Shown in pieces: positions 31,901 to 40,230 of a stretch of DNA of 64,000 bases. The translations under genes and the position numbers were made by a program. The stretch is from Ceriagrion tenellum. Lineage: Eukaryota > Arthropoda > Insecta > Odonata > Coenagrionidae. The DNA is taken from positions 125,841,894 to 125,905,893 of the forward strand of contig OY720635.1 of assembly GCA_963169105.1 (NCBI GenBank), in the 5' to 3' direction. Below the pieces are notes generated by a model that was given only the letters and a program-made list of their open reading frames with translations, did no database searches and was not told the origin of the DNA. Every line of letters starts with the position of its first letter. Positions within the stretch are counted from its first letter, which is position 1.

Positions 31901-32565
31901 AGACAAAGTAAGGAACATATTAAACAAATCTGATATATTGGTAGCAAGAGTGATTTTAAGAGACCTGATTTAGATGCTTTGTATCCCAGGTGAAAATTCC
32001 TATAGAAAACTATAAAGATTTGGCATTATCTGTCGCATAATCTATAGACATCTATAGAAATCTATAAGTTTCTATAAAAATCTCAACATATCTATAGAAA
32101 AAACTATACGTAATTATTGAAATTTTCACCTGGGATACGCATTGCCACCTGAAGCATTCATGGCTTAATAGAGCAATTATTTTTCTTTATTTTTGTACCT
32201 TCGGTTGTTTGGCACTACCATCCTCTTATGCCACGGTCTCTGGACTTAGATTTGCTGTATGAGTATGATGAAGGTGTCTTACATTAATGTCTTGTGTTAT
32301 CTAGAGTATAATTTATCTAACTCCGTTTAACATTAACTCTGTTATCTTACAGAAAAAAAGTGTAAGAGTAGATGTTACTGATACCTTCAAAGAAACTGTG
32401 GTAGGTGATCTGAAAGAGTTCATGGAGGATGATAGGAAGGAACCTCTGACATTCCCTCAAGGTCTTACTGCTGCTGAAATCAATTTCGTCCAAAATGCTG
32501 CTGAGGAATTGGGGCTTCGGGTCAACAAGGCAACCACAGGAAGGCTCAGCATAAACAAGGAATAA
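10836..32565 (+). CDS. FKBP6: FKBP6 / Shutdown-type FKBP-TPR co-chaperone (8 exons, 470 aa)
   Basis: Joined exons 10836-10930, 19906-20137, 27456-27726, 28506-28695, 30664-30864, 30957-31068, 31179-31277 and 32353-32565 total 1413 nt, and phases agree at every junction. The protein has an acidic N-terminus, a conserved pre-FKBP block (FENYAAKMRDLL, about 95-106), an FKBP domain (about 124-215: INYNAY, FDSTY, AYGKLGCPP, DATVLFDI) and TPR repeats (about 240-367), then a tail. FKBP6/Shutdown works with HSP90 in loading PIWI proteins with piRNAs in germ cells. The residue matching the FKBP12 active-site Trp is Val165 (IPGVE), as expected for a scaffold FKBP with weak or no isomerase activity. A TGA lies in frame 9 nt before the ATG, which supports the start. 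Introns 1 and 2 are large and filled with transposons. The ortholog call is strong; exon 1 is the least certain part. Confidence 0.92.
11390..11701. repeat. Older dispersed repeat, left part, split by the long-TIR transposon
   Basis: Contains CTGTCTGTCTGTTACTCAG, a motif like ACCACTAAATGGATT, and GC-rich GGGGCCC blocks. Similar wording reappears on the far side of the 5.4-kb transposon at 17112-17250 (TTGAACCAGTGAACCGATTT, AAGGGCCCC). The repeat class was not identified. Confidence 0.5.
11702..12461 (+). repeat. Left terminal inverted repeat of the 5.4-kb transposon
   Basis: Reverse complement of 16299-17111 apart from scattered substitutions and an extra ~94-bp segment in the right copy. 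The match ends sharply after GGTATGAAAAAGTG. Confidence 0.9.
12530..13580. repeat. Cluster of GGGTCAG / CTGACCC motifs
   Basis: At least nine copies of a short motif around GGGTCAG(C/G), or its complement CTGACCC, occur in this ~1-kb non-coding arm of the transposon, for example near 12540, 12558, 12957, 13083, 13316, 13348, 13371 and 13558. Several are followed by similar words such as CAATGGTGCA or GTAAGGGTGC. They lie between the left TIR and the transposase C-terminus. Confidence 0.65.
13736..16035 (-). pseudogene. Degenerate transposase of the long-TIR transposon
   Basis: Read on the minus strand from MEPSKKCSV at 16035. The N-terminal part has a Cys-rich, zinc-finger-like region (CCNP, then IICDTCRK). 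A frameshift near 15740 moves into a frame with FKHLRHHFQELG, and an in-frame stop at 15318 separates it from a segment with LRPKHCILAGQSGKH. Further on come QWVSVDRCNLE (about 14900), GKGPCDGVGG and KRLAAHASLQRP (about 14330), and a C-terminal block FLHPCGP...DVLWVSVVDVL (about 13900). Motif order matches full-length relatives in arthropod genomes from memory, but several stops and frameshifts make this copy non-functional. Catalytic residues could not be assigned. Confidence 0.8.
16299..17111 (-). repeat. Right terminal inverted repeat of the 5.4-kb transposon
   Basis: Mirror of 11702-12461. It is longer than the left copy because of an insertion at about 16609-16691 flanked by the 10-bp repeat AATGAACCCC. 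Confidence 0.9.
16598..16701. repeat. GC-rich ~84-bp insertion in the right TIR with 10-bp duplication
   Basis: AATGAACCCC occurs at 16598-16607 and again at 16692-16701. The segment between has no counterpart in the left TIR, where the sequence runs straight through. It is GC-rich (ACGGGTCGTAACGAGTCGG, CTTACGCGGTGGCGAGCCC), unlike its AT-rich surroundings. The origin was not recognised. Confidence 0.8.
17118..17673. other. Intron 1 sequence, right part of the older repeat then unremarkable DNA
   Basis: 17118-17250 continues the repeat split by the transposon. The remainder holds short chance frames only. Confidence 0.5.
17674..18014. repeat. Tandem duplication, period 178 bp
   Basis: Two units beginning GTAAAACAGGAGAATGCC at 17674 and 17852 share blocks such as TTACTGCAAAAGAATGTCG and TTTTCATCTGCTGAATT. 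Substitutions and small indels show an old duplication. Confidence 0.9.
18458..18625 (+). pseudogene. Fragment of Penelope-like endonuclease C-terminus
   Basis: The frame reads SNFAKHLLDHNHRSDF, then EILHSEGKWRRLDALEMLEI and ANEQV. The H(L)LDxxH...ILH...LDxLExxEI pattern is the end of the GIY-YIG domain of Penelope-type elements. No upstream RT domain is present, so this is a fragment. Confidence 0.7.
18690..19275. repeat. Two tandem ~312-bp pyrimidine-rich units
   Basis: Units start GTGCTTCTCACTC at 18690 and 19002. They share CCAGTGGAAGAA, TATCAGTGAG, TTCTCGGAAATGTAT and CTTCATACCTGCCCCTCAAC. They are unusually C/T-rich on the + strand. Confidence 0.9.
19906..20137 (+). CDS. FKBP6: FKBP6 exon 2
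   Basis: Acceptor TTTCATAG|GGAGCTG; donor AAGAAG|GTAATA; ends in phase 0. It encodes the acidic region (FDDLGEEDGG) and the conserved ETPFENYAAKMRDLL block that precedes the FKBP fold in FKBP6/Shutdown. The upstream in-frame TTG-started frame is intronic. Confidence 0.9.
20138..24037. other. FKBP6 intron 2, 5' part; nothing firmly recognised
   Basis: The stretch 20450-20900 is richer in GC and has a 151-codon open frame on the minus strand with no recognised domain. Other frames are short. No inverted repeat pairs were found by eye. Confidence 0.45.
24038..24255 (+). repeat. 5' LTR of the copia element
   Basis: Pairs with 26101-26320 as a direct repeat with scattered differences, suggesting an old insertion. 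Confidence 0.85.
24356..26045 (+). pseudogene. Copia gag-protease-pre-integrase remnant
   Basis: Starts MAEDKAVKRYLKLD with the copia gag layout (NNYFLWLF, then LLHQRGC and a stop). Further on are PINQMLLLRELISI, the CCHC knuckle CFACKEPGHLACEC near 25126, a protease active-site-like FIDGGASDHLT near 25490 (D-G-G-A where D-S-G-A is usual), and the GAG-pre-integrase LWHDRFGY near 25930. At least five stops or frameshifts break it. No integrase or reverse-transcriptase core follows. Confidence 0.85.
26101..26320 (+). repeat. 3' LTR of the copia element
   Basis: Direct repeat of 24038-24255; follows directly after the deletion junction, where GTGCTAGA is repeated (AGACGTGCTAGAGCCGTGC). Confidence 0.85.
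26321..27455. other. FKBP6 intron 2, 3' part; nothing recognised
   Basis: AT-rich, with only short chance frames before the exon 3 acceptor. Confidence 0.5.
27456..27726 (+). CDS. FKBP6: FKBP6 exon 3 (most of FKBP domain)
   Basis: Acceptor AATTCCAG|GTTCTTC; donor TCCCAG|GTAAGT. Encodes residues 110-199, from VLQSGDKYG through FDSTY, LIPGVE and YGKLGCPPRILP. Position 165 is Val where catalytic FKBPs have Trp. Confidence 0.96.
27727..28505. other. FKBP6 intron 3; nothing recognised
   Basis: No exon-like or repeat features between the GTAAGT donor and the TTTGCAG acceptor. Confidence 0.5.
28506..28695 (+). CDS. FKBP6: FKBP6 exon 4 (end of FKBP, start of TPR)
   Basis: Acceptor TTTGCAG|ATGCTACC; donor AAGAG|GTATTGG. 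Encodes DATVLFDIHLLEF, closing the FKBP domain, and the first TPR helix (GFHLQGNDLFKS, QQAAKR). Ends in phase 2. Confidence 0.94.
28696..29994. other. FKBP6 intron 4, 5' part; nothing recognised
   Basis: AT-rich sequence. A word around GGAACAGTACTCAAGAG is repeated near 29180 and 29300, without a larger repeat. Confidence 0.45.
29995..30135 (-). mobile_element. tRNA-derived SINE, reverse orientation
   Basis: On the minus strand GGCGGTGACAGGGTAAAGTC is followed by GGGTCGTGAGTTCAAATCC, a B-box-like element; CTGCCAGAGTGG comes next and the match runs to about 29995. It is a tRNA-head SINE in intron 4, directly beside the decayed exon copy. It looks like a different subfamily from the copies at 4.1 and 35.5 kb. 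Confidence 0.7.
30145..30262 (+). pseudogene. Decayed duplicate of FKBP6 exon 7 plus its upstream intron
   Basis: About 118 bp align with the end of intron 6 and the first part of exon 7 (31130-31245), including the acceptor ATTGTAG|CTTGAAG at 30199/30200. The copy reads LEDKQKSYLSCE and then TAG at 30236-30238, where the real exon has CAG. Similarity fades after AAAATATGCCA. It lies in intron 4, upstream of exons 5 and 6, so it is out of order. Confidence 0.88.
30270..30354. repeat. Foldback with 36-bp arms
   Basis: Arms 30270-30305 and 30319-30354 (GTGTGAAATTCACAGTGGAA... and its complement) differ at two positions and are separated by a 13-nt loop. A strong hairpin is possible in the FKBP6 pre-mRNA. 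Confidence 0.92.
30664..30864 (+). CDS. FKBP6: FKBP6 exon 5 (TPR region)
   Basis: Acceptor TTCCCACAG|GTATAGACG; donor TTTAA|GTAAGT. Encodes YRRATQILENC, then LLLKLYVNLGVTYNLL and KHALALDPNNTKALF, standard TPR helix patterns. Phases 2 in and 2 out. Confidence 0.95.
30957..31068 (+). CDS. FKBP6: FKBP6 exon 6 (last TPR)
   Basis: Acceptor CATTTTAG|TCGAGG; donor AAAAGG|GTGAGT. Encodes RGKAFLTLNDFSEARRFL and LKPSCPEVNLALKR, the third TPR. Preceded by an intron of only 92 bp. Confidence 0.95.
31179..31277 (+). CDS. FKBP6: FKBP6 exon 7
   Basis: Acceptor AATTTTAG|CTTGAAG; donor GAAAAG|GTAAGA; phase 0 at both ends, 33 codons. Encodes LEEKQNSYLSCEQKICQRMF, equivalent to the ...EKEMWHRMF segment of vertebrate FKBP6. 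A decayed extra copy of this exon lies upstream at about 30145-30262. Confidence 0.94.
31278..31980. other. FKBP6 intron 7, 5' part; nothing recognised
   Basis: AT-rich, no exon-like features. Confidence 0.45.
31981..32138. mobile_element. 158-bp MITE in FKBP6 intron 7
   Basis: Terminal inverted repeats GTATCCCAGGTGAAAATT and AATTTTCACCTGGGATAC are perfect over 18 bp. The interior consists largely of variants of CTATAGAAA and TCTATAGA. No coding capacity. A possible imperfect 5-bp duplication (GCTTT/GCATT) flanks it. Confidence 0.85.
32353..32565 (+). CDS. FKBP6: FKBP6 exon 8 (C-terminal tail)
   Basis: Acceptor ATCTTACAG|AAAAAAAG. Encodes KKSVRVDVTDTFKETVV through LSINKE and TAA. It is longer than the end of vertebrate FKBP6 and mostly charged; no known domain is seen in it. 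Confidence 0.88.
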   Translation, partial: KKSVRVDVTDTFKETVVGDLKEFMEDDRKEPLTFPQGLTAAEINFVQNAAEELGLRVNKATTGRLSINKE

Positions 32566-32896
32566 TTGATCTATGGATGTGCTAATTCTCAATTAAAATT
32601 CATATTTTCTGTGAAAGCTATAGTACAATCGGCAGGTACATTATAAGAGCCTTTTATTTATGAAGCAGTCAATTAGAAAAGCCATGATGATAAGATATGT
32701 GATATTTTGTATTAAGAGATGTTGATTTTTTTATTCAATTTTTCTACACCTAAATGAAGAAATATTGTGTTACTGTATGCTTTGTTGAAAGAATTTTTCA
32801 TAAGACCTCTGTATTTTGAAGGAGTTATCATGTAAGTTAGTGTTCATTGATGATGTTATTATGACAATTTTCAAACCTTTGAACTGGACAAGGTCT

Positions 32897-32902
32897 AATA
32901 AA
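32897..32902 (+). terminator. Probable FKBP6 poly(A) signal
   Basis: AATAAA lies 332 nt after the FKBP6 stop codon and is followed by a T/G-rich stretch (GTCCTGTTGATTTGTATT), a typical cleavage-site context. Confidence 0.65.
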
Positions 32903-32929
32903 TGCAATATTCTATGAAGTCCTGTTGAT

Positions 32930-35018
32930 TTGTATTTATATATGTATCAGTACACCCAGTCTGTACTGTTTTGCATGAATGCACTCAAAATTTTAACATC
33001 ATTTTGACCTAGTTGATGCTGGTACTTCACATTAGTGCTCTCTAAAACTTCCATGGCATTTCTTATAAATTCAAAGTGATCAATGCACGTATGTAGGAAG
33101 TGTAACTGCAGTAACCAGATATCTGCAGCTTGAAGACAGCTATTCAGTCCAAATCACCCCATTTTTTTCTTGATTTTCTTTTAAAGCCATATTTTTTTAT
33201 TTTTGCAGATGAACTTGTGGGCATTCTGCAAAAGTTAAGATGCCATAAATTTCCGTGGAAGTCTTTGAACCCATAACCTCCCAAAGTGCCATTTTTTAAA
33301 AGTTCATCATGTTTACTCTTTTTTGTGTTTCCTTAAAAATATCTCAAGTTTCTTCTGTAAAACATTTTTTCTGTCATACTGTTATTCAATCTAATACCAC
33401 TTGTTGAACATTGCCCTTTTCAGGCTGCAAAAGTTGCAAAATTTTCACCTTTATGTTGTTTTTCATCCATCTTGCCATGGTTGATCACCATTAAAAATTT
33501 TAATATCCTAGGTATAGGTCTCCATCATGACTGGTGAGCGAAATACAGGTTCCTCTTTTCTATGAATTTTTACCAGAGTTATCAGGCCCTAAATAAAACA
33601 TTTGAAAACTAAGACAAAGTTGGACATGTGTTATGCCTCAGAATAAAGGTGGATATTGCCAGAAGTTAATAGACAACCAAGGTTATTGTCTTCTTGTTAT
33701 GAAATTTCATTGCATCCGAAACTGGACCATTATATATGTGTTAATTGGGGTCATGGTTTAGAACTGCTGGGTGCAATTGTTCACTTAGGATTTTGAGGCT
33801 CTCTCTCTTGTAAATTTATTGATATTAATGGCTAATATTTTGCAAAATGTCTTTTTGGAAAACATCTAGAGAATCGAAAATGACTAAGCCACAGCTTATT
33901 TTATGTGGAATCCTATATGAGTCATTCTACTGAATCTTGGGGAGATATTCTTATTATGCATATTTAGGCAAGTGCAAACCCCTGATTTTCAACTCGAGTA
34001 GAGTTCAAAGTAGAAAATCGATGTAAAAATTGAGTTTGACCATCAATGCTATCTATATTTTATGTGTTTGAGAGGAAATAAAATCCTTAAAGCATTTTTC
34101 AGCTCAAGATTTATTTCCTTATTTTCATCAATTCAATGAGTAAAGCAAAATGTATTGTGTTCTTTGAATATCGAAAACTTTCCCTATTCTTAACAATGGA
34201 CTTAATTTGAAAATGGCAAATTGAAAAAAAATGTGCTTCAGTGTAACCAAACCTTAGGGAAAAAAATAAGAAAAGTGAATGCACCAGTGAAACATTAATT
34301 AGTAGTAGAAATTAACTTTCTTTCAATTCTAAATGTCTGTAAAGTCTTAAATCCAATTGTAATGCAGGAAAACAAGTTACCCTACACACCAACCAATTTA
34401 GATGTATTGTAATCACGAGAGTGTGATTATTACTGATTTTATCTATGTAATCTGCAGTAAACCAAGACGCAGTCGAAACGTTGCTCTCAATTGAGGGCAG
34501 TCCAGTGCTGATGCGGCAGCAATATGGCAGATGGACGCTACAGAACCAATATTGATGCTATTCGTAGAGCCTTTTTACAATCCAATTTGCATAAATTATT
34601 ACCACAAGGCTATCGACATGCTTGCATCTGTCACTGTGACTGATACATGTGACAGCAGGCAAAAATCAAAGCAAGTAGAACAGTGCTGGGACAGTCAGTT
34701 TGATACTTACATCATTATCAAAGGATGTGGACATTTGATATTGAACTGTAATTGGTCAAGCATAAAGGTATGGGTAACACCTAAGAAGGCATTGATATGG
34801 GTCAATCTGGTGACTAGCGATGAACTACTAAGTGCCGCATATCATGTTTTTAGTGTGTCACAGCAGAGGCCCCAAGGAATGCTCCTCATTGTTAGAAGAA
34901 GTGCTTGACACTGCCTCCGTGTGTGACCTGAAGATCACCACTTACCTATTTTATGATGCTGACTAGACTACCTAATCATTCGAAGCACTCGCAGTCGCCG
35001 CTACAGAGAGGGAAAAAT
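32930..35018. other. Intergenic DNA, no recognised gene
   Basis: One ATG-started 125-codon frame at 34531-34908 (begins MDATEPILMLF) matches no family I know; it lacks recognised domains, and its neighbours give no support. It is treated as unproven. Confidence 0.45.
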
Positions 35019-35063
35019 GTGCTTCTCTTGTATGTGCTTCTCTTGTTTGTGCTTCTCTTGTTT
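35019..35063. repeat. 15-bp tandem repeat, three units
   Basis: GTGCTTCTCTTGTAT followed by two copies of GTGCTTCTCTTGTTT. Confidence 0.92.
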
Positions 35064-35287
35064 GACTGCTATCTATTTCTAGTATGATAAAGTTATTGGT
35101 ACAGTAAAAATATTGTGCAAATGCTTGTGCAAATAATGTGCAAAGTTAGCATTTTGTGACAATGCCTTCGCTGGCAGTTGGGGAATTTTTTTTGCTGGAG
35201 AGAAGAAAGGGACATTTACCAGCAGTTGTCATATAATTCTGGCCAATCAATGCTGCTAAGGAACATCTTGCATCATTCTTTGTCATC

Positions 35288-35340
35288 TTTCGTATCCATG
35301 CCTCTTCAAAACTGTTTTTTGAAGAGGCATGGATATGAAA
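35288..35340. repeat. Foldback with ~24-bp arms
   Basis: TTTCGTATCCATGCCTCTTC and its near-complement GAAGAGGCATGGATATGAAA face each other around a short T-rich loop, with one mismatch. Confidence 0.9.
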
Positions 35341-35547
35341 CTCAAAAATGAATTTGTTCCTGTGCCCAAATTGCTCTGCCATCATTTCAGCTTAACTATG
35401 AATTCATAGTTATGCCTTAAGTTATTACTAATTATCAATTAAAATTATTTTATCATTCGTATCAAATCGTATTTTGAGTACTTTATCTCCTTTAGCATGC
35501 ATAACTCAGCATAACCCTGGGTCACTAATAATGGATGTAGTCTATGC

Positions 35548-35835
35548 TTTCAGGGATTGGGTGGTTGCGGTGGCTAGAGCCCTGGATTCCCAGTTGTACA
35601 CCCCAGCATTGGCAGAAATTTTTCAATGAAATGATTTCTTTAGTACTATGTGGGGAACTTCATATACATTACTCTATGTCTTGGGATTTTAAACTGTCAA
35701 CCTCCTGATGACTTTTTTATTATGTAGTACTGTTAATGCCAAGTTTCTCTCCACTTTCTTCAGCCTTCTCATCCATGATGGCATGAATGAATTTGGTTCT
35801 CAGTTGCCTCTCCAGATGCTTAACCTTCCATTTTT
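35548..35835 (+). mobile_element. tRNA-derived SINE, copy 2 (degraded)
   Basis: Shares with the 4.1-kb SINE the head GGTGGCTAGAGCCCTGG (compare GGTGGCTGGAGCACTGG) and the tail GCATGAATGAAT (compare GCACAAATGAAT) at matching spacing. The B box is eroded. Confidence 0.65.
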
Positions 35836-36169
35836 GTCACTTTTTTAGTTTATATAACTTATTCATTACCTAGTGGAATATAAGTTTTGGAGAATTACCA
35901 ATCCATAAGTTGCTTATCCAGTAATCTACTGATTCTATAAGCCTTTGAAAGTTTCAGAACACATCTAAAAAAGATAAAGGGTATTATGTGTCAGTTTCTT
36001 TTACATGGAGATGCTTTATATAACATCCTCTGCCTAGCAGATCTACAAAGTCTGTCATGTTAAGTGCGATTAATTACATTCTAGCCTGTAGAGATGAGGG
36101 ATTGGAGACTCCAGTTCTTAAGTTTGATTTATTGTGTTAATCACAATATCCTTTTTGCCTAGCTGGAAA

Positions 36170-37290
36170 AATATAGTGTCCGTGGACCTGCCCGAAGATG
36201 GTTGCAATTCTACTTACTTGATAGATGCTACAAAGTTATTCAGTTTTATAGCGAGAATGTTTTATCCAAAAGTTGTGTAACGGGCAATGGGGTTCTACAG
36301 GGTTCAATTCTAGGTCCCATACTTTCCCTTGTATACATCAAAGACTTGCCTGATGTCCCCACTGTAGATGGTAGCCAGGTAATCCTATATTTAGATGATT
36401 CCAACATTTGGTGATTCATCTGTTAAAAATTTGGTTTGTTAAAGCATAAAGTAATATAATAATAATATACTCTGTAGTAAAAGCTACCTTGCTCTATGAC
36501 AGGTTGCTAATTGGTGCGAAGTCAGCTGCATTAATCTGAATACTGATAAAATCACAGTTAATATATTTTTCTCCAAAATCCTAATCAGAGTGACTGCTAA
36601 GTCAAGTTTACCATCATTTTGTTAAAAATGTTCAAAGTTCAAATTTTCTTGGACTCTTTCTTCACACCCATCTCAATTGGAAAACCATATTAAGCAATCT
36701 GGCCAAAAAATTGAGCTCTACTTGTTTTTTATTTGGATTTCTAAAGAAACTTAGTCAACCTTTATGTCCTCGTTACCCTGTACTTCGGATATTTTTATTC
36801 TCACCTTACTTATGGTATTTCTTTCTGGGATTTTCTCATCTGCTGCCCATTGAATATTTGTTGTTCAAAAAAGGGTTATAAGAATCATGGCTGGGAAACC
36901 TCTATGCTCTCCCTGTCAACCACTTATTAAAAGGCTTAAATTACTGCCTCTTACATATATGTACATAATGTGTACTGTGTTACTTATTTGGGAAAACAGA
37001 GATTCAATGTTGAAAAACAATTCCACAAATACTCCACAGGAAGGAACAATTATATACATCTTTTTTCAATCAGAAAAAAAGACTGCAATAGGGCCTAAGA
37101 AAATGGGTGTAAGGCATATACAACAAACTTCCCCAGAATTTAAAAGGTGCAAGCAAAGGCAGAATCTTAAAGCATTTTTATTGGGCTAATTGCATCGTAA
37201 TCAAATTCCTAATGGACAATCAATTGTAATTGAATATATTTTTTTTACTTGCCCCATTTAACTTGTATTGGTTGGAACAGGATTCAATAA
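36170..37290 (+). mobile_element. CR1/Jockey-type non-LTR retrotransposon fragment
   Basis: The + strand reads YSVRGPARRWLQFYL, then GVLQGSILGPILSLVYI and DLPDV, then a degenerate LYLDDSN where YADD is usual. These are RT palm and fingers motifs. More broken RT/thumb sequence follows (NFLGLFLHTHLNWK, then LFLFSPYLWYF), ending near AATAAATTATTATTGTC. Several stops and frameshifts. It is 5'-truncated, as is usual for these elements. Confidence 0.85.
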
Positions 37291-39066
37291 ATTATTATTG
37301 TCAATGCATTAACTGTTTTCCATACACTTATTATGTATTTTATTCTGTTCCTATGTAGCTCCTAAGAAGTTTTTCTTCCCTTAACATATGGCATCTTATT
37401 TCTCCTCATCTTTTTCATGTTCTTCTGTAAGTCCCTTTGTCCAATTTCTTGGATATTCTTTTGCCTTTTTTCTGCTCTTTTCATCCTTATCTCCTTAAAA
37501 TTTCATCAAATTGCTCCCAGTATCTGTCTTTCCTTATTCCAACTATAACTTTTATGTTCTATGTACACACCCAAACAATTTTCACTCATTTTAATTCTAT
37601 GTAAATTATTTTGGTTTACCCAAATTGTAGGTTCGAAAGTAGTGGTTGATCATTTGATATGGTAATTTGGGAAATGTTGTTTGTAATAATCTCCATGTAT
37701 CATGTGCCAATCATCGGTGGTAAATTCAATTGTATGAAGTGCTTGGAAAATGATGTTGAAACACACAAAATTGACAGAAAAGTTTATTTTTGTTGCCCAA
37801 GTCAAACAAAGACAACTTATCACATTTGATCCAAATGGAATACTCATTATCAGTACTAATTGGCACATTCCATATAGATAGAAAGAAAACATTTTGAGTC
37901 ACATCAAGTATATTTTTATAGAAAACATTTTTCTTTGTTATAGAGCCCATATAAATGCACAAGCACATGAATTATGTCAATGTGATTCAAATTTTAATGT
38001 AAGCAAATATGGTTAAAATGTTATAAGGCTCTGCCATATCTCATTTATTAAATAAACATGACTTAAATAAGAAAAATTAACCTATCACAACCTTGGCAGC
38101 TTATTTGGTAGCAATTTTGAATTAAAAAAGCAATGGAAATTTAACATGTGTAACACAGTACCAGATAATTGCCAATTGATGTGGGATTGTTATATCATGG
38201 ATGTCTAATGCTAAATTCACTTAAGGTAAATAATTATGGCGACCATTTTTGCCCTTGATTTACATGCTTGAAACATTTGTGCTTCTTACAAAAATATCTC
38301 TCTTTTGATGAAGGAGGTACATAAAAATCAAAGAGAAATGAACGTTTTCAGCCTCAAGTATTTATTCTCTTGGATACTTATGCCATGAGTGAAGAGCAAG
38401 CTTATATTTATACAGTTTTAGCTAAATGCAACCTACCATAATGGTTTCAGTTGTTAAAAATTTTGAGCACTGACTCGCATTTGTAATTTATATCAAATAA
38501 ATGTTTAGGCGTATCAAAATTAAAGAAAAGTTGTAAACTCATACAAAAAAATTTTATTTGGGACGGATCTGTGTTTTTCTTTTTATAGTTTAGGTGTTAT
38601 ATATTGAAGCCACATTTTAATATGTTTTTTTAGTTGTCAGACCTACAAAGAGTTTAATTTAAAGCCTGTTTTGGTTTGCACATGGAATTTCTCATGCATA
38701 AAATTCATTGTAAATACTCAGAAATATGTTGTGCAACTCTTTTTTCTTTTATCTAAGATTTTTGTCTTTATACCAATTTCATCAAGCGTCCTTACAATAT
38801 TCTTATATATCAACACAATTTTAACAATGATTGTATAACAATACTCTTGAACTAAGAGTGCTAAAACTCTTTGGAGTTTTTCAATGACATTCCTCAAAAT
38901 ATGAGAGCATAGACATATTTAACGAGGGCATAATTAACGTACATAGTTAAGTTCTAATGAAATGGTTGCCGAAGAGCACTTGGTATTCAGGACTGTCACT
39001 TACATTACAAATAATAAGAAAAAACATGTATTCAATTCTTTGGCAAATCTAGCTAATGTATTTGGC
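37291..39066. other. Intergenic DNA, nothing recognised
   Basis: AT-rich; may include part of a long UBE2QL1 3' UTR if the proximal poly(A) signal is not used. Confidence 0.45.
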
Positions 39067-39259
39067 AGGAATGTGGCACTGGACATCTGCACATTCTTGA
39101 AAGATGTTATTAAAGTTTTTATGAGTGTAGTACACACAACATGACAGTAATAACCATCTCAAGGAATGTGGCATTGGACTGACATCTGCACATTATCTTG
39201 AAAGATGTTAAAGTTTTATATCATGCGTGTAGTACACATAACAAGATTGTAATGTAACC
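39067..39259. repeat. Tandem duplication, period 95 bp
   Basis: Units starting AGGAATGTGGCA at 39067 and 39162 share CATCTGCACATT, TTGAAAGATGTTA and GTGTAGTACACA. Confidence 0.9.
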
Positions 39260-39890
39260 ACCGTACACAAAAGATTTACAAATTAGTTAGTGAATAGTTA
39301 GTATACCAGGTAATAAGCTGTAAATATATGACATGACAAATACATAGGCATGTGGGCACTTGAATAGTCCTTTTTTTTAGTCTAAGATCTACCATGAAAG
39401 GTAAAAATCTCACAACAGGGCCACCTTGAACACCTTTTCATTTAAATTCTAATAATGGAGCATGAGAATAAGATGTGTAAGATTGGGAAATATGAAAGAC
39501 ATGCTTTACAATGCCAGCTTTTTGGAATGCTTTTTATGTTGAAATTCAAAAATTGGTATCCATTCTCAATGAATGGCTTAAGATTTCATGTATAAACAGT
39601 TCCCTCTGACTCCTGACTGACAATTTTGCCACAACCCATCATAGCTGCTTAAAATATTTCATTTACATTTCAACAAGTTTTCATGGAAATTCATGTGCTA
39701 AGCGTGTCTATGTTAAATGACCACATTCCAACCAATAATAGCCATTATTATCTAAGTACATATTTTCAACATCAACTGAACAATCAACAATGTGAACTGA
39801 TGAGATGAGGTCATTTTTTTAACTTGAATTTTTTTTCCTTTGAAAGGACAATAAAAAATGTGTAGGTACTCATTAGTGATTATCACCAGC

Positions 39891-39896
39891 TTTATT
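39891..39896 (-). terminator. Probable UBE2QL1 poly(A) signal
   Basis: AATAAA on the minus strand about 206 nt after the stop codon, the nearest canonical signal. Confidence 0.55.
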
Positions 39897-40101
39897 CTGA
39901 TGGTGGATTTGTCCTTTTTGCTAAAATATTCTTTCCAAGGGTGACTGTATGGTCTATGAGACCAGAGTTTTACCCTAGGAATGCTTGAAATACCTGATCA
40001 TGTCACCTAACAACATTTAAAAAACTAATGAAACATTAAGGAGAAATGAGCAAACATCTTTTTACTGGCGGTTGTATTTTCTCAATGAATATTAGATGTA
40101 C

Positions 40102-40230
40102 TTATCCATCTGCCAGTGGAGGTGTGACCCACCCATATTTTTCATGAGTCTTTACAAGACTCCGGAAAGAATCTTCAGCTGAGCGCCGATTGAATTCTTT
40201 AGTTCCCTTTGCTTTCCTGGCAATCCGACC
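40102..40230 (-). CDS. UBE2QL1-like coding exon 4
   Basis: Acceptor TTTGTTTCAG|GGTCGG. Encodes GRIARKAKGTKEFNRRSAED and SFRSLVKTHEKYGWVTPP, then stop TAA at 40104-40102. Separated from exon 3 by an intron of 3.65 kb. Confidence 0.95.
   Translation of the reverse strand, partial: GRIARKAKGTKEFNRRSAEDSFRSLVKTHEKYGWVTPPLADG

Noticed and set aside
34531..34908. 125-codon ATG frame as a new gene
   Set aside because: No domain, no splice or promoter support, and flanked by repeats; mentioned but not called.
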